Positions 28,221-37,597 of a DNA stretch of 64,000 bases are shown piece by piece (the stretch's first letter is position 1; each line of letters opens with the position of its first letter). The position numbers were made by a program, and so were the translations under genes. The notes under the pieces were generated by a model that saw nothing but the letters and a program-made list of their open reading frames with translations, did no database searches and was not told the DNA's origin. The DNA comes from Thalassobacterium sedimentorum (GTDB taxonomy: Bacteria; Verrucomicrobiota; Verrucomicrobiia; Opitutales; Coraliomargaritaceae), in assembly GCF_031127905.1 (NCBI RefSeq), contig NZ_JARXIC010000005.1, positions 124,001-188,000 of the forward strand, given 5' to 3'.

Positions 28221-28583
28221 ATGAAATCACACATCTCCATTAGCTTAGCGGTCGGACTATACTGTAGTTCGCTTCATGCAGAAACACTTGAAGATTATGC
28301 ACCACTACTGCAAAATTCTCCATTCCTATCGCAGGCCTTTAAACTACGCTTGGAAAAGTCCGATGCAAAAGGAATCAAAAACTATTCATTTAATGGCTAC
28401 ACCAAGATTGAGAATGAATGGGAGATCTGCCTGATACATAAAAAAGAGAATATTGCGACTTGGTTAAAAATCAACGAGCAGCTTGAAGGATATACACTCA
28501 CGTCATTTAACCCAAAACTCAACACGCTGACTTTCGAAAAGGATAGCATCACCACTGTGCTGCCCATGGAAATGCCAAAATGA
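28221..28583 (+). CDS. Small periplasmic protein in GspC/PilP position
   Basis: 120 residues beginning three bases after gspD, with a signal peptide (SISLAVGLYCSSLHA). The mature part contains SPFLSQAFKLRLEK, a beta-rich section and the ending YTLTSFNPKLNTLTFEKDSITTVLP. This recalls the homology-region domain of GspC or PilP, which docks on the secretin N0 domain, but there is no membrane anchor beyond the signal. No other GspC candidate is in the operon, so this may be the clamp between secretin and inner-membrane platform. The call is mainly from position and size. Confidence 0.5.
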   Translation: MKSHISISLAVGLYCSSLHAETLEDYAPLLQNSPFLSQAFKLRLEKSDAKGIKNYSFNGYTKIENEWEICLIHKKENIATWLKINEQLEGYTLTSFNPKLNTLTFEKDSITTVLPMEMPK

Positions 28584-30343
28584 CTTCAATCAAAGAAAGG
28601 ACTTTCATGAACGACGTACTCAGCCTCCCCCCCATCCAACGCATGTTGGAAAACTGCGACCCGAAGCAACTCCAAGCCGTAAAAGAAGCGCCTAGGGATG
28701 CGAAGTTGCGTACGCTCTCGGACATCACAGGGATAACTGAACGTGAGTTACTGGGAATGATTTCCAACGGCACAGGCTTAGTATTACTAGACCGTTTCGA
28801 GGCGGATCATGAGGCCTCCGAACAAATACCATTACGAATCATCCTACGCTACCAGAGCATGCCGATCAAAGCTCCAGCAGAATGGGAGGGCACATTTTGC
28901 ATGGCGGTATCATGGCCCCCCGACGCGGTCATGGAGCAATGGCTCTATGCCTGCGTTCGCCAAAAAATCACTTTCTTTCTAGTGCTACCGGAAAAGTTAA
29001 ACGCCTTTTTCACCGAGCAATATGGTGTCGGCTCCGAAAGTTTGGATGATCCCAAGATGCAAGCCCTATTGGATCGTCCGGAAACCCAAGAAGACGAAAA
29101 AGAAGACGAAAACGCGGCAATTATTAAGTTTGTGAACGAAGTCATCGCACAAGCCATGCGCGACCGCGCCACCGATATTCATTTCGAACCACGCAAGGAA
29201 TCACTCAAAATTCGCTATCGGATCGACGGTAAGCTCGTCCCTGTATCTGTTCCCAAAAACCTAGTCGCCTACCAAAGTGCCATTATTTCCCGGATTAAGA
29301 TAATGTCGCGACTCAACATTTCAGAGAAACGACGCCCACAGGACGGTCGTATCACTTACGGGGGAGGCCGTGATGAAGTGGATGTCCGGGTCTCCACGCT
29401 ACCTACGATGTATGGTGAAAGCGTCAGTATGCGCTTACTCGCGGAACAAAACGAACCCGCATCGATTCGTGACTTAGGCTTTATTGATAGCGACGAACAA
29501 GCAATTGCCAAAGTGCTGGACCTGCCTCATGGTATCGTACTGATAACTGGCCCAACCGGCTCGGGGAAAAGTACCACCCTGAGCGCATTCATGCATCGCA
29601 TCGCCACTCCGGATCGTCGTATAATCACCGTCGAAGATCCCATCGAATACGAAATTCCGGAAATTAACCAAACTCAAGTCAACCATGAAATCGGACTCAC
29701 CTTTGCCAAGGCACTTCGCAGTGTGCTCCGGCAAGATCCGGATGTCATCATGGTGGGTGAAATTCGTGATAGAGAAACCGCCGACATTGCCGTGCGGGCT
29801 TCATTGACAGGACACCTGGTACTCTCGACCCTCCATACTAATGATGCACCGGGGGCGATCACGCGTCTTACGGATATGGAGATCGAACCCTTTCTAATCG
29901 CATCCTCGGTCGAAATGATCATCGCTCAACGACTGGTACGTCGACTGTGCCAATCCTGCGCAGTGCAAGACGATTCTTCTCAGGATTATCTGCAATCCTG
30001 CTTAGGTGCACTGGGAGTGCCCCTATCTGAGATGAAGTATGCCAACAACATCAAAAAACCTTGTGGTTGCGAAAACTGTCGTAACCTAGGATTCAAAGGG
30101 CGTATTGGTGTCTACGAAATCCTACGAGTTGATGATCACCTGCATGATCTCATCTACCGCGAAGCATCTGCACGCGAGATTCGTAAACGTGCTTTAGAGC
30201 ATGGGATGCGCACGCTGCAAACTTGTGGTTGGAATCATGTCAAAAACGGCCTCACGAGTATCCCGGAAATGATTCGTTACGCCGACTTTGACAACAACTC
30301 GGAAGAAAGTGCCGAATCGACCAATTCGGCATCCCAATCTTAA
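28580..30343 (+). CDS. gspE: Type II secretion ATPase GspE
   Basis: 587 residues from an ATG overlapping the previous stop (ATGA); an ATG at 28607 is an alternative. GspE is the cytoplasmic ATPase that powers pseudopilus assembly. Seen in order: an N-terminal GspE domain; the N2-like DRATDIHFEPRKESLKIRYRIDG; Walker A GPTGSGKSTT near residue 325; the Asp box VEDPIEYEIPEINQTQV; Walker B with the His box (RQDPDVIMVGEIRDRETA, LVLSTLHTNDA); and a zinc-binding tetracysteine (LCQSC ... CGCENC) before GFKGRIGVYEIL. All motifs are intact. Confidence 0.95.
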   Translation: MTSIKERTFMNDVLSLPPIQRMLENCDPKQLQAVKEAPRDAKLRTLSDITGITERELLGMISNGTGLVLLDRFEADHEASEQIPLRIILRYQSMPIKAPAEWEGTFCMAVSWPPDAVMEQWLYACVRQKITFFLVLPEKLNAFFTEQYGVGSESLDDPKMQALLDRPETQEDEKEDENAAIIKFVNEVIAQAMRDRATDIHFEPRKESLKIRYRIDGKLVPVSVPKNLVAYQSAIISRIKIMSRLNISEKRRPQDGRITYGGGRDEVDVRVSTLPTMYGESVSMRLLAEQNEPASIRDLGFIDSDEQAIAKVLDLPHGIVLITGPTGSGKSTTLSAFMHRIATPDRRIITVEDPIEYEIPEINQTQVNHEIGLTFAKALRSVLRQDPDVIMVGEIRDRETADIAVRASLTGHLVLSTLHTNDAPGAITRLTDMEIEPFLIASSVEMIIAQRLVRRLCQSCAVQDDSSQDYLQSCLGALGVPLSEMKYANNIKKPCGCENCRNLGFKGRIGVYEILRVDDHLHDLIYREASAREIRKRALEHGMRTLQTCGWNHVKNGLTSIPEMIRYADFDNNSEESAESTNSASQS

Positions 30344-30352
30344 TCACCCACT

Positions 30353-31621
30353 ATGCCTAGTTTCAATTATCGTGCCCTAGCTAGTAAGGGGAAATACGAA
30401 AATGGCCGTATCGAAGCAGCCAGTAGCAATGAAGTACGGCGACTGTTACGAGAGCGCGGTCTCAATCCGATCGAAATATCCGCAACAACAACTAGCAATG
30501 CACCAGTTGGAGGCAATACGCCGCGAACCAGCCAAAAGACGATTAAAAAGATCGACTTAAATAAGCTACAGCTCAGCCAGGCCAAATCTGATAAACTCAG
30601 TCTCGCATTTCTGGAGAAAGTTTATCAGCTGGTAGAAAGCGGTCTGCCGCTAGGAGATGCCGTCAAATCACTCAATCAACGACTAACCGAACCAACCTTA
30701 CATGCAATTAGTGAAGAGCTCTGGCGCGATCTAAGCGAAGGTGCAACTTTAGCCGATGCGATGCGGCGCCGACCCGCTTTATTTGATCCGACAATCACAT
30801 CGATGATCGAAGCGGGTGAAGCTACGGGCAATCTTCAACCCATACTTCAAAATATTATCGACTTACTGGAAGCGCGTATACAACTGCGTAAGGAAATCCT
30901 ATCCGGCCTGTCCTATCCAGCTTTCCTACTGGTGGTAGTCTTCTTTGTACTACTTTTTGTCCTCTTCTATCTAATGCCCAAAGTCGAGCAAATGTTAGAT
31001 TCAATGGGAGGCGAACTTTCTATCGCAGCCAAATTAATTATTGGGCTCGCAAATTTTTCTCTAACAGGAGGTCCGGTGATATTAGTGCTATTGTTAGTTT
31101 TAGGCGTTGTGATCTTTCAATGGCGCAAGAGCACCGAAGGTCGCCTAGCGTGCGACCGTGCCCTACTACGCACACCTGTCATAAAGAGCATTGTGCACAA
31201 TGCTGAACTCAGCAGACTCTCTAACCTAGCCTCAATTCTACTGGAAAGTGGTGTGGATACGACGGATGCACTCAAACTCTTGGAAAAGAGCTTTCAAAAT
31301 GAAGATATACGCCTGCGCTTTAAAATATGCCGCTCTTTAATCTCCGACGGAGCCTCATTTTCTGCCTCATTTCAAAATCAGAACATCGTCGAAGATATGG
31401 ACGCCGACGTGCTCAGTATCAGTGAAAATACAGGCAGTCTGGTCAAAGGATTCAACCACATCTACCGCAACCGGCACCTAGCCCTCAGTGAGCAGATGAA
31501 GCGATTGACGACAGTCATATCTACTGGAGCCTTGCTCTTTGTATTTAGCCTCGTAGCTTTAGTCGTCTTTGGCGTGGTTTCTTCGATTATGCAACTCAGC
31601 TCCTCAGTATTAGGCGGCTAA
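30353..31621 (+). CDS. gspF: Type II secretion inner-membrane platform protein GspF
   Basis: 422 residues starting nine bases after gspE. N-terminal [22 protein letters not shown] and [13 protein letters not shown] are typical of GspF/PilC. Two GspF domains follow, each with the F..L..L...G..L..A motif family ([21 protein letters not shown] and [19 protein letters not shown]), and three membrane helices (about 180-200, 225-250 and 395-415). It anchors GspE. It is the last gene of the operon, and its stop overlaps that of convergent hisB by four bases, with no hairpin terminator between them. Confidence 0.95.
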   Translation: MPSFNYRALASKGKYENGRIEAASSNEVRRLLRERGLNPIEISATTTSNAPVGGNTPRTSQKTIKKIDLNKLQLSQAKSDKLSLAFLEKVYQLVESGLPLGDAVKSLNQRLTEPTLHAISEELWRDLSEGATLADAMRRRPALFDPTITSMIEAGEATGNLQPILQNIIDLLEARIQLRKEILSGLSYPAFLLVVVFFVLLFVLFYLMPKVEQMLDSMGGELSIAAKLIIGLANFSLTGGPVILVLLLVLGVVIFQWRKSTEGRLACDRALLRTPVIKSIVHNAELSRLSNLASILLESGVDTTDALKLLEKSFQNEDIRLRFKICRSLISDGASFSASFQNQNIVEDMDADVLSISENTGSLVKGFNHIYRNRHLALSEQMKRLTTVISTGALLFVFSLVALVVFGVVSSIMQLSSSVLGG

Positions 31622-32220
31622 ATAGAAAGCGTGCCCTTGGTGCTGGGCAGGGCGTCGGCCATGCGGGGGTCCACCGAAGTCGCGACATCGAGCGCGCGTG
31701 CAAAGGCTTTAAAAATAGCCTCGGCGATGTGATGCGGCTCTTCACCATACTCTAGGTTGATATGCAGGTTGCAGGCAGCCTCGTTGGCAAAGGCTTGGAA
31801 AAACTCTTTGACGAGCACGATATTGAAATCGCGCACCATCGGGAATTGATAGGCTACCTTATAGACGAAGGCCTGGCGATTGGAAAGATCCAGCACGACA
31901 CGCGCGAGCGACTCGTCCATCGGCAAGAGGAAGAAACCGTAGCGGCGAATGCCGCGCTTGTCGCCGAGTGCTTTTTTGACGAGCTGCCCCAGCACGATGC
32001 CCGTATCTTCTACCATGTGGTGGTAGTCCACATCAAGATCGCCAGTGGCTTTGACCTTGAGATCGAAGAGCCCGTGCTTGGCAAAGAGCGTGAGCATGTG
32101 ATCGAAAAACGGGATCCCGGTATCAATTTCTGATACGCCGGAGCCATCGACATTCAGCTCCATTTGGATCTGAGTCTCTTTCGTGTTGCGGGTGAGTTGT
32201 GCTATGCGTGGTTCGGCCAT
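31618..32220 (-). CDS. hisB: Imidazoleglycerol-phosphate dehydratase
   Basis: 200 residues from the ATG at 32220, the start that fits the family; an upstream ATG would run deep into hisC. It catalyses the dehydration of imidazole glycerol phosphate in histidine biosynthesis. The two metal-binding repeats are seen: GIPFFDHML with [10 protein letters not shown], and the second-half [15 protein letters not shown]. Length is standard for the monofunctional enzyme. It overlaps the end of hisC by 19 bases, so the two are co-transcribed. Confidence 0.97.
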   Translation of the reverse strand: MAEPRIAQLTRNTKETQIQMELNVDGSGVSEIDTGIPFFDHMLTLFAKHGLFDLKVKATGDLDVDYHHMVEDTGIVLGQLVKKALGDKRGIRRYGFFLLPMDESLARVVLDLSNRQAFVYKVAYQFPMVRDFNIVLVKEFFQAFANEAACNLHINLEYGEEPHHIAEAIFKAFARALDVATSVDPRMADALPSTKGTLSI

Positions 32221-33293
32221 GATTCGACGGCGGTTAAGAATGCCTTCATTTCTGCATCTGTTCCTATGCTGACTCGAATGAAAGCGCAAGTTAAAGGATG
32301 CGAGGGGAAATAGCGCACGAGCACGCGCTGTGATTTGAGATGCTCGAACAGATCGGCGGCCACTTCGGCGCTGGACTCTCCGGCGGCGTTTTTAGGCTCG
32401 GTAAACAGGAAATTGGTCGCGGAGGGATAGGTGAACCAACCATAGGCATCCAACTGTGCACGCGTCGCGTCGCGGGTGGCCATCACTTTCTGGCGCTGCA
32501 CTTCGAAGTAATCGACATCCTCGAAAGCAGCCAAGGCGGCGGCTTGCGCCACGCGATCGAGATTATAGGCATCGCGCACGCGGTCGAGTATACCAATGAT
32601 CGGCGCCGCAGCCATGGCGAAACCGACACGCATGCCCGCGAGGCCGTAGGACTTGGAAAAGGTGCGCACCACCACGAGATTTTCATAATCCTTGAGCAGC
32701 GTCACTGCGGACTCGCCGCCGAAATCGACATAGGCTTCGTCCACGACTAAGAGGCCATCAATCGCCTGAAGGGCTGCTTCGATCTGCGACAGTGGAAAGG
32801 CGACACCTGTCGGCGCGTTGGGATTGGTCAGAAAAAAGACTTTTGCCTGCGTCGCTGCCATCGCGTCGACATCCAGCTGCATGGAACGATCAAAATTGAC
32901 ATCCAATAGGCCCTGCCCCGACATCCCGGCCACCACAGGATAGAGTGAATAACTCGGCACAGTGTGCCCTGCGCCCGGAGCCGAAGCAAAGCAGCGGGTG
33001 ATCAAATCCAGGATATTATCAGAGCCGTTGCCAATAATGACATTGGCCTGCTTCAGCCCAAAGCGCTGCCCAATCGCTGCGCGTAATTTGGCACTGATCG
33101 GCTCTGGATACTTACGTAGATCCGCAAGCTGGGCAGCAATCGCATCGGCCACCTTCGGTGAAGGCGCATACGGGTTTTCATTGGTATTGAGCTTCACCCA
33201 GCCCTCCCCTTGTGGCTGTTCGCCGGGCACGTAGGCGTGCAAATCTTGTATGTGCGGCAGCGCACGGTCCAGGGCATCAAAAGTCTTCTTCAT
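32202..33293 (-). CDS. hisC: Histidinol-phosphate aminotransferase
   Basis: 363 residues from the ATG at 33293. A fold-type I PLP aminotransferase converting imidazole-acetol phosphate to histidinol phosphate. The N-terminal [13 protein letters not shown], the LTNPNAPTG block, [13 protein letters not shown] with the PLP-contacting Asp/Tyr, and [15 protein letters not shown] with the Schiff-base Lys are all present. Start is set by the family N-terminus and the divergent neighbour. It forms an operon with hisB. Confidence 0.96.
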   Translation of the reverse strand: MKKTFDALDRALPHIQDLHAYVPGEQPQGEGWVKLNTNENPYAPSPKVADAIAAQLADLRKYPEPISAKLRAAIGQRFGLKQANVIIGNGSDNILDLITRCFASAPGAGHTVPSYSLYPVVAGMSGQGLLDVNFDRSMQLDVDAMAATQAKVFFLTNPNAPTGVAFPLSQIEAALQAIDGLLVVDEAYVDFGGESAVTLLKDYENLVVVRTFSKSYGLAGMRVGFAMAAAPIIGILDRVRDAYNLDRVAQAAALAAFEDVDYFEVQRQKVMATRDATRAQLDAYGWFTYPSATNFLFTEPKNAAGESSAEVAADLFEHLKSQRVLVRYFPSHPLTCAFIRVSIGTDAEMKAFLTAVESWPNHA

Positions 33294-33435
33294 TAGATAA
33301 TAGATAGAAGAACCATTCGCCGCGCAGATTCAATCGGAATATCGATCTTCCTGTGCGAAATACACCGCAGGAGCCCAGAATAATCTACTAGGTTTGAATT
33401 GTCAGGCACACGCACGGCACTTATCACCCTCATTG
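33294..33435. promoter_or_regulatory. Divergent promoter region between hisC and the nucleotidyltransferase gene
   Basis: 142 bases between two divergent starts, so two promoters must share it. On the plus strand TTGTCA at 33399-33404 has TATCAC 17 bases on at 33422-33427, a weak pair that would give a nearly leaderless transcript. No clear operator or histidine-leader attenuator was seen. Confidence 0.3.
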
Positions 33436-34323
33436 ATGCAAGCAACTCTCTTACTACTCGCGGCCGGAATGGGCTCCCGCTACGGCGGACTGAAACAACT
33501 CGATGCCATGGGGCCGTCGGGCCAAACCATGGTCGACTACGCGGTGCAAGATGCGGTTCGCGCGGGCTTTAGCAAAGTGGTGTTTGTCATTCGAAAGGAC
33601 TTTGAAGACGCCTTTCGCACGCAAGTGGGCGAGAAGCATACGGATACAATCGAAGTCTGCTATGCCTTTCAGGACCTCAACGACCTCCCGAGCGACTATC
33701 GTGCTCCGGAAGGCCGTAGCAAGCCGTGGGGCACCGCCCACGCGGTGCGAGCAGCGCGCGACTGCATCCACGAGCCCTTCGCAGTGATCAATGCGGACGA
33801 CTTTTACGGGCGCGAAGCCTACGCGCAAATGGCCGTACAACTGAAAGCAACCGACCCCAAGCAACTCAGCGCCAGCATGGTCGGCTACATCCTGCGCAAT
33901 ACGCTCTCACCACACGGGACCGTGAATCGCGGGATCTGCTCGCTCGACAGTGACAATTTACAAGGTGTCGAAGAATACACAGCGATCGGCCACGACGCCG
34001 ACGGCGAACTACGCGGCATCAACCTAGCCGACGAGCGCGTGTCGCTGTCACCGGAAGCTGTCGTTTCGATGAATTTCTGGGGCTTCACACCTGCGATCTT
34101 CGAACACTTGGAAGCCGGCTTTGAAGCCTTTCTACAAGCGCGTGGTCACGAAGAGAAATCGGAGTATTACCTACCCAGCCTAGTCGACAGCCTGATTCAA
34201 GAGGGCGCGATCCGCTGCCCGGTCTTACAAACCGAGAGCCCCTGGTTCGGCGTCACCTACCCCGACGACAAGGCCCGCGTAGTTGCAAGCATTCAAAAGC
34301 TCACCGACGACGGTGTTTATTAA
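33436..34323 (+). CDS. NTP_transferase-family sugar nucleotidyltransferase
   Basis: 295 residues from the ATG at 33436; an ATG at 33394 would add 14 residues ahead of the conserved strand and is not preferred. The N-terminus TLLLLAAGMGSRYGGLKQL is the nucleotide-binding signature of nucleotidyltransferases, and FAVINADDFYG supplies the metal-binding Asp. It probably links a sugar phosphate to a nucleotide. The C-terminal part (SPWFGVTYPDDKARVVASI) is common in a group of uncharacterised bacterial homologues. It sits on the strand opposite the his genes, ends one base from the hisD stop, and has no partner that shows its sugar. Confidence 0.85.
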   Translation: MQATLLLLAAGMGSRYGGLKQLDAMGPSGQTMVDYAVQDAVRAGFSKVVFVIRKDFEDAFRTQVGEKHTDTIEVCYAFQDLNDLPSDYRAPEGRSKPWGTAHAVRAARDCIHEPFAVINADDFYGREAYAQMAVQLKATDPKQLSASMVGYILRNTLSPHGTVNRGICSLDSDNLQGVEEYTAIGHDADGELRGINLADERVSLSPEAVVSMNFWGFTPAIFEHLEAGFEAFLQARGHEEKSEYYLPSLVDSLIQEGAIRCPVLQTESPWFGVTYPDDKARVVASIQKLTDDGVY

Positions 34324-34324
34324 T

Positions 34325-35620
34325 TTACAGGCGGATCGTTAGCGACTTGCCGTGCGCGTCGAGTTTTTCCAGACGTGCGAAGGTCTCCACCACCGGAGCG
34401 GCATTGGCTAAGCTCTTGGCATTATAACGCACGGTGCTGGAACGACGCATAAAATCAGTGGCTTGCAAGCCGCTGAAAAAGCGTCCGGCACGGCCGGTCG
34501 GCAGCGTGTGGCTGGGACCCGCCGTAAAGTCACCCAATACGGTCGGTGTTAAATAGCCCTGCAAGATGGCTCCCGCAGTCGTGATTTGCTTACTCAGCGG
34601 CTCGATGGATTTGTCAGCAACCTGCAGCTCCAAGTGCTCGGGGGCAATATAGTTGGCCACCTCAGCAGCTTGAGACAATTTCTTACAAGTGACCGCCAGG
34701 CAGCGCCCATCCAGCACCTTGGCGCATTTCTCCGCATGCGTCAGCGACGGCATTTGTTGCGCAATGGCTTTTTCTACCTTCTTGAGCAGCGCTTTGCTGG
34801 TGGTGGCGAAATAAATGATCTCCTTGCCGCTCCCGTGCTCCGCTTGCGCCAGCAAATCGGCCGCAACATGCTGCGGATTGGCTCCGGAATCCGCAATAAT
34901 CATCACTTCGCTGGGCCCTGGTAATAAATCGATCCCGATGGTGCCCAACACCTGACGCTTGGCCTCCATCACGAAAGCATTGCCCGGCCCAAACACTTTA
35001 TCCACAGCCGGAATCGTCTGAGTGCCGTAAGCCATAGCACCAATCGCTTGAATGCCCCCTACTTTATAAACCTCGTCGATTCCGATCATGGAAAGCGCCG
35101 CCAACATCGCAGGTGCAATTTGCCCCTCCGCATCCGGCGGTGTGCAGACCGCAATCTCCGGGCATTTCACCAACTTGGCCAACACAGCCGTCATCACGAC
35201 CGTCGACACCAATGGCACATTCCCGCCAGGAATATAGAGGCCGACACGTTGGATCGGATAAAAGCGCTCCCCCACGATCCCGCCTTGTGCGTTTTTGGCT
35301 TTCCAGTTTTTGGGCAGTGTTTGCTTATGAAATTCTTTAACCAGTGCGATCGATTCGCGAATCGCCTTACGATCGGCAAGACTCAGAGATTTGACCGACG
35401 CCTTCAGCTCCTCAGCAGAGACTCGCATTTGATTGGCCTTCAGTTGTGCCCCATCAAATTTTTCAGTATACTCGAGCACCGCAGCATCCCCACGCTGACG
35501 CACCTCAGCCAGCACCGCAGAAACCACATCGGTGACATCTCCTGCCACGATCGCCTGCTCGCAGAATGTTCTGAGGGCTTGTTGAAATTTGGGCGTATCG
35601 GAAAATTCGATCTTTTGCAT
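34325..35620 (-). CDS. hisD: Histidinol dehydrogenase
   Basis: 431 residues from the ATG at 35620; an ATG at 35650 would add ten residues of unlikely sequence. It oxidises histidinol to histidine in two NAD-dependent, zinc-dependent steps. The blocks GLYIPGGNVPLVSTVVM, GPGNAFVMEAKR, LPGPSEVMIIAD, AEHGSGKE, IAPEHLEL (with the catalytic Glu/His) and AGPSHTLPTGRAGRF are all present. It is separated from hisCB by a gene on the other strand, so the his genes here form two transcription units. Confidence 0.97.
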   Translation of the reverse strand: MQKIEFSDTPKFQQALRTFCEQAIVAGDVTDVVSAVLAEVRQRGDAAVLEYTEKFDGAQLKANQMRVSAEELKASVKSLSLADRKAIRESIALVKEFHKQTLPKNWKAKNAQGGIVGERFYPIQRVGLYIPGGNVPLVSTVVMTAVLAKLVKCPEIAVCTPPDAEGQIAPAMLAALSMIGIDEVYKVGGIQAIGAMAYGTQTIPAVDKVFGPGNAFVMEAKRQVLGTIGIDLLPGPSEVMIIADSGANPQHVAADLLAQAEHGSGKEIIYFATTSKALLKKVEKAIAQQMPSLTHAEKCAKVLDGRCLAVTCKKLSQAAEVANYIAPEHLELQVADKSIEPLSKQITTAGAILQGYLTPTVLGDFTAGPSHTLPTGRAGRFFSGLQATDFMRRSSTVRYNAKSLANAAPVVETFARLEKLDAHGKSLTIRL

Positions 35621-35758
35621 AATCACGTGAGAGGAACACTTCGATCCCAAGATCGCAAGAATTCAGATCAACAAATATCCAAGAAGCTATTAGAGGACTC
35701 CCTATATTTTGAAGTATCGCGTCAAAAATAGACCGAAATAAAAGATATGGAGTCTTTT

Positions 35759-35781
35759 TACTCCGTGACGGAGTAGTTTTT
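35759..35781 (+). terminator. Hairpin with U-tract in the leader of the heme locus
   Basis: TACTCCG and CGGAGTA pair around a TGA loop and are followed by GTTTTT, the form of an intrinsic terminator on the plus strand. No plus-strand gene ends just upstream, so it would act on the leader of the 35873 gene (attenuator) or guard against stray transcription from the hisD side. Confidence 0.5.
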
Positions 35782-35795
35782 CATGAAAGCAATAT

Positions 35796-35867
35796 GCTAA
35801 CTTAATGTTCTTACACCGCGATGCATCTACCAACGTCAGCGATGTAGTTTTATTATATTAAGTTAGC
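35796..35867 (+). promoter_or_regulatory. Long-range 11-bp perfect inverted repeat ending just before the start codon
   Basis: GCTAACTTAAT at 35796-35806 and ATTAAGTTAGC at 35857-35867 are perfectly complementary across a 50-base loop and end five bases before the ATG at 35873. The loop contains a repeated GCGATG. If transcribed, the closed form would hide the ribosome-entry region. No known riboswitch consensus (cobalamin, TPP, SAM) was recognised, and no Fur box was seen. Confidence 0.45.
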
Positions 35868-35872
35868 AAATC

Positions 35873-36625
35873 ATGACTACCAACCTACTCAAACTATCAG
35901 CCTTATTGATATTGGCAACCTCGAGCGCACAAGCAATCAACAATCTTCCAGGCGCATGGGGCAGTCTATCTGACATCTCGGCACTCAACAATGCCGACAG
36001 TGAATATGAAGGCTGGGAGAATCTAAACTCCACCAATACTGATATCGCTGGCTACGGCGGCAGCTACCCTGGCTATGCCGCATGGTCCGATGCAATTGAC
36101 TCCAATAGCAGTGGCTCCACAGGTAACGGGGCTTATAATAAAACTGCGGGAGCCGGCTACGTAGGCAACACTAGTATCTATTCTTCGGATACCGGCAGCT
36201 TCAGCATCAGTAGCTCCGTCGATAGCTTGGACGACGTGAACACAGTCATCTTCCAATTTGATGCGGGTCTCCAAGATGACTGGACAAATTATGTAGCGAC
36301 ACTCAGCTACAACGGCGGCAGCCAATCACTTACAGCCGACTACACTGCACTCACAAACGGAAGCTTTACCAATGAATTTGGAGGCGAAACCATATACTCC
36401 TCCAACATACTCTTCCAGTGGGACCTCAGTAGTATCGGCGATACTATTAGCGAATACGTCATCAGCTATGATGTCGTCGCCCACACACAGACCTACGCAC
36501 TGCAACTCGACAGTAGCGAAGCCATCTTATCCGGCTCAGTCATCCCGGAGCCCAGCAGCTTTGCGCTGCTGGCAGGGCTAGTGGCATTCACCGGCTGCGC
36601 GATACGACGCCGCCAGGTGAAATAG
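35873..36625 (+). CDS. PEP-CTERM surface protein at head of heme locus
   Basis: 250 residues with a signal peptide (LLKLSALLILATSSAQA) and a C-terminal PEP-CTERM sorting signal: VIPEPSSF, a hydrophobic helix (ALLAGLVAFTGCAI) and a basic RRRQVK end. The family is exported and processed by exosortase, usually linked to exopolysaccharide. The mature part is Ser/Asn/Gly/Tyr-rich and beta-stranded, without His- or Cys-rich motifs. It resembles the next protein in order and in phrases (KTAGAGY here, ETTGAGF there). Its place before a heme receptor suggests a surface role in that uptake, but this is inference. The exosortase is not in the window. Confidence 0.8.
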   Translation: MTTNLLKLSALLILATSSAQAINNLPGAWGSLSDISALNNADSEYEGWENLNSTNTDIAGYGGSYPGYAAWSDAIDSNSSGSTGNGAYNKTAGAGYVGNTSIYSSDTGSFSISSSVDSLDDVNTVIFQFDAGLQDDWTNYVATLSYNGGSQSLTADYTALTNGSFTNEFGGETIYSSNILFQWDLSSIGDTISEYVISYDVVAHTQTYALQLDSSEAILSGSVIPEPSSFALLAGLVAFTGCAIRRRQVK

Positions 36626-36656
36626 CCCCACAACAGAGTTTTCTTCAGCACTGAAG

Positions 36657-36684
36657 CATCGGATCGAAAGGTCCGGTGTTTCTT
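36657..36684 (+). terminator. Candidate terminator after the PEP-CTERM gene
   Basis: CATCGGA and TCCGGTG pair (one G-T wobble) around TCGAAAGG and are followed by TTTCTT. It lies about 30 bases after the stop and would reduce, not necessarily stop, transcription into the next genes. Confidence 0.45.
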
Positions 36685-36741
36685 CGCTATTCCGGCACCT
36701 CCGAGTGAGGCGCTCAACACTCATTGCAACGAAACGCTACG

Positions 36742-37575
36742 ATGCTCAACTCTCTCTACACTCGATTCATCCTTATCACTGTTGGCTTCGCAACTCAGGC
36801 ATTACAAGCCCAGTGGGCAGACTTCGATGAGCCCAACTACGATGGCATCACTCAATACTCCGAATGGGAGCATTTCATCACCACCAACAACGCCACACCC
36901 GATGTCGCCAACGGGACCAACGGCAGCCTAAGTGAAACCACGGGAGCTGGCTTCCCCTCCTCGACACTTAATATTTACAGTTATTCGCTGGATACCAAAT
37001 TTTCAATTTATGGCAGTTCTACCAATGATCTGGGACAGCTCAATTTACAGTTCGTCATCTGGGGCAGCGAAGACTTCCTCAATCTAGAGCCGCTGCTCCA
37101 AGTGACTGGTAGCGAAACGGGAATCGCAGCCGATAGCTCCAACCATGCCTCGGATGGCACGATCTATATCGAAGGACAAGGTGACATCGAGATCACCGTC
37201 TTTAGCTTTTTCTGGGATCTCAGCGAATACATCGTCACCGATTATCAGATCGACTTCGGTTTGGCCGTGCACACCAGCTTGGACAAAGTTCGTATCGATA
37301 CCAGTACCGCCACATTGGTAACAGAGCCGGAGCCCATCGTCCCAATCGAGGTCACCACGTCCATCGTGGACGACGACATCGCACTCAATTTCCCGACCTA
37401 TTCGGGCAATTACTACCAAATCAAATGGAGCAACGACCTGACTAGCGCTGGAACCGTTAACAACTGGAACGACCTCGGCACACTCATCGCAGGTAACGGT
37501 ACCGTCCAGCAGATCATCGACCCAGACAGCAGCGAAGACGAACAACGCTTCTATTCGATCATCATCACCAACTAA
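36742..37575 (+). CDS. Secreted protein related to the preceding PEP-CTERM protein
   Basis: 277 residues from the ATG at 36742; a TTG at 36724 is less likely. A signal peptide ends near ALQAQ. The first 190 residues share the general pattern of the preceding protein (YSEWEHF, TGAGF, FFWDLS.YIV..YQID compared with FQWDLS...SEYVISYD), so the two are probably diverged duplicates. The tail differs: it lacks PEP-CTERM and ends in a small beta domain (NYYQIKWSNDL, WNDLG, QRFYSIIIT) of a type common at the C-termini of Verrucomicrobiota and Planctomycetota exoproteins. It ends 22 bases before the TonB receptor, so it is probably co-transcribed with it. Function unknown. Confidence 0.72.
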   Translation: MLNSLYTRFILITVGFATQALQAQWADFDEPNYDGITQYSEWEHFITTNNATPDVANGTNGSLSETTGAGFPSSTLNIYSYSLDTKFSIYGSSTNDLGQLNLQFVIWGSEDFLNLEPLLQVTGSETGIAADSSNHASDGTIYIEGQGDIEITVFSFFWDLSEYIVTDYQIDFGLAVHTSLDKVRIDTSTATLVTEPEPIVPIEVTTSIVDDDIALNFPTYSGNYYQIKWSNDLTSAGTVNNWNDLGTLIAGNGTVQQIIDPDSSEDEQRFYSIIITN

Positions 37576-37597
37576 GCGCAATCAAGCAGGCAAACAT

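Noticed and set aside
31762-32750. Plus-strand open frames opposite hisB and hisC
   Set aside because: They are shadows of strongly conserved histidine genes.
35621-35872. Fur box or cobalamin riboswitch upstream of the heme locus
   Set aside because: Neither a GATAAT-type 19-bp Fur palindrome nor the conserved cobalamin box was found by eye, and the receptor itself looks heme-type.
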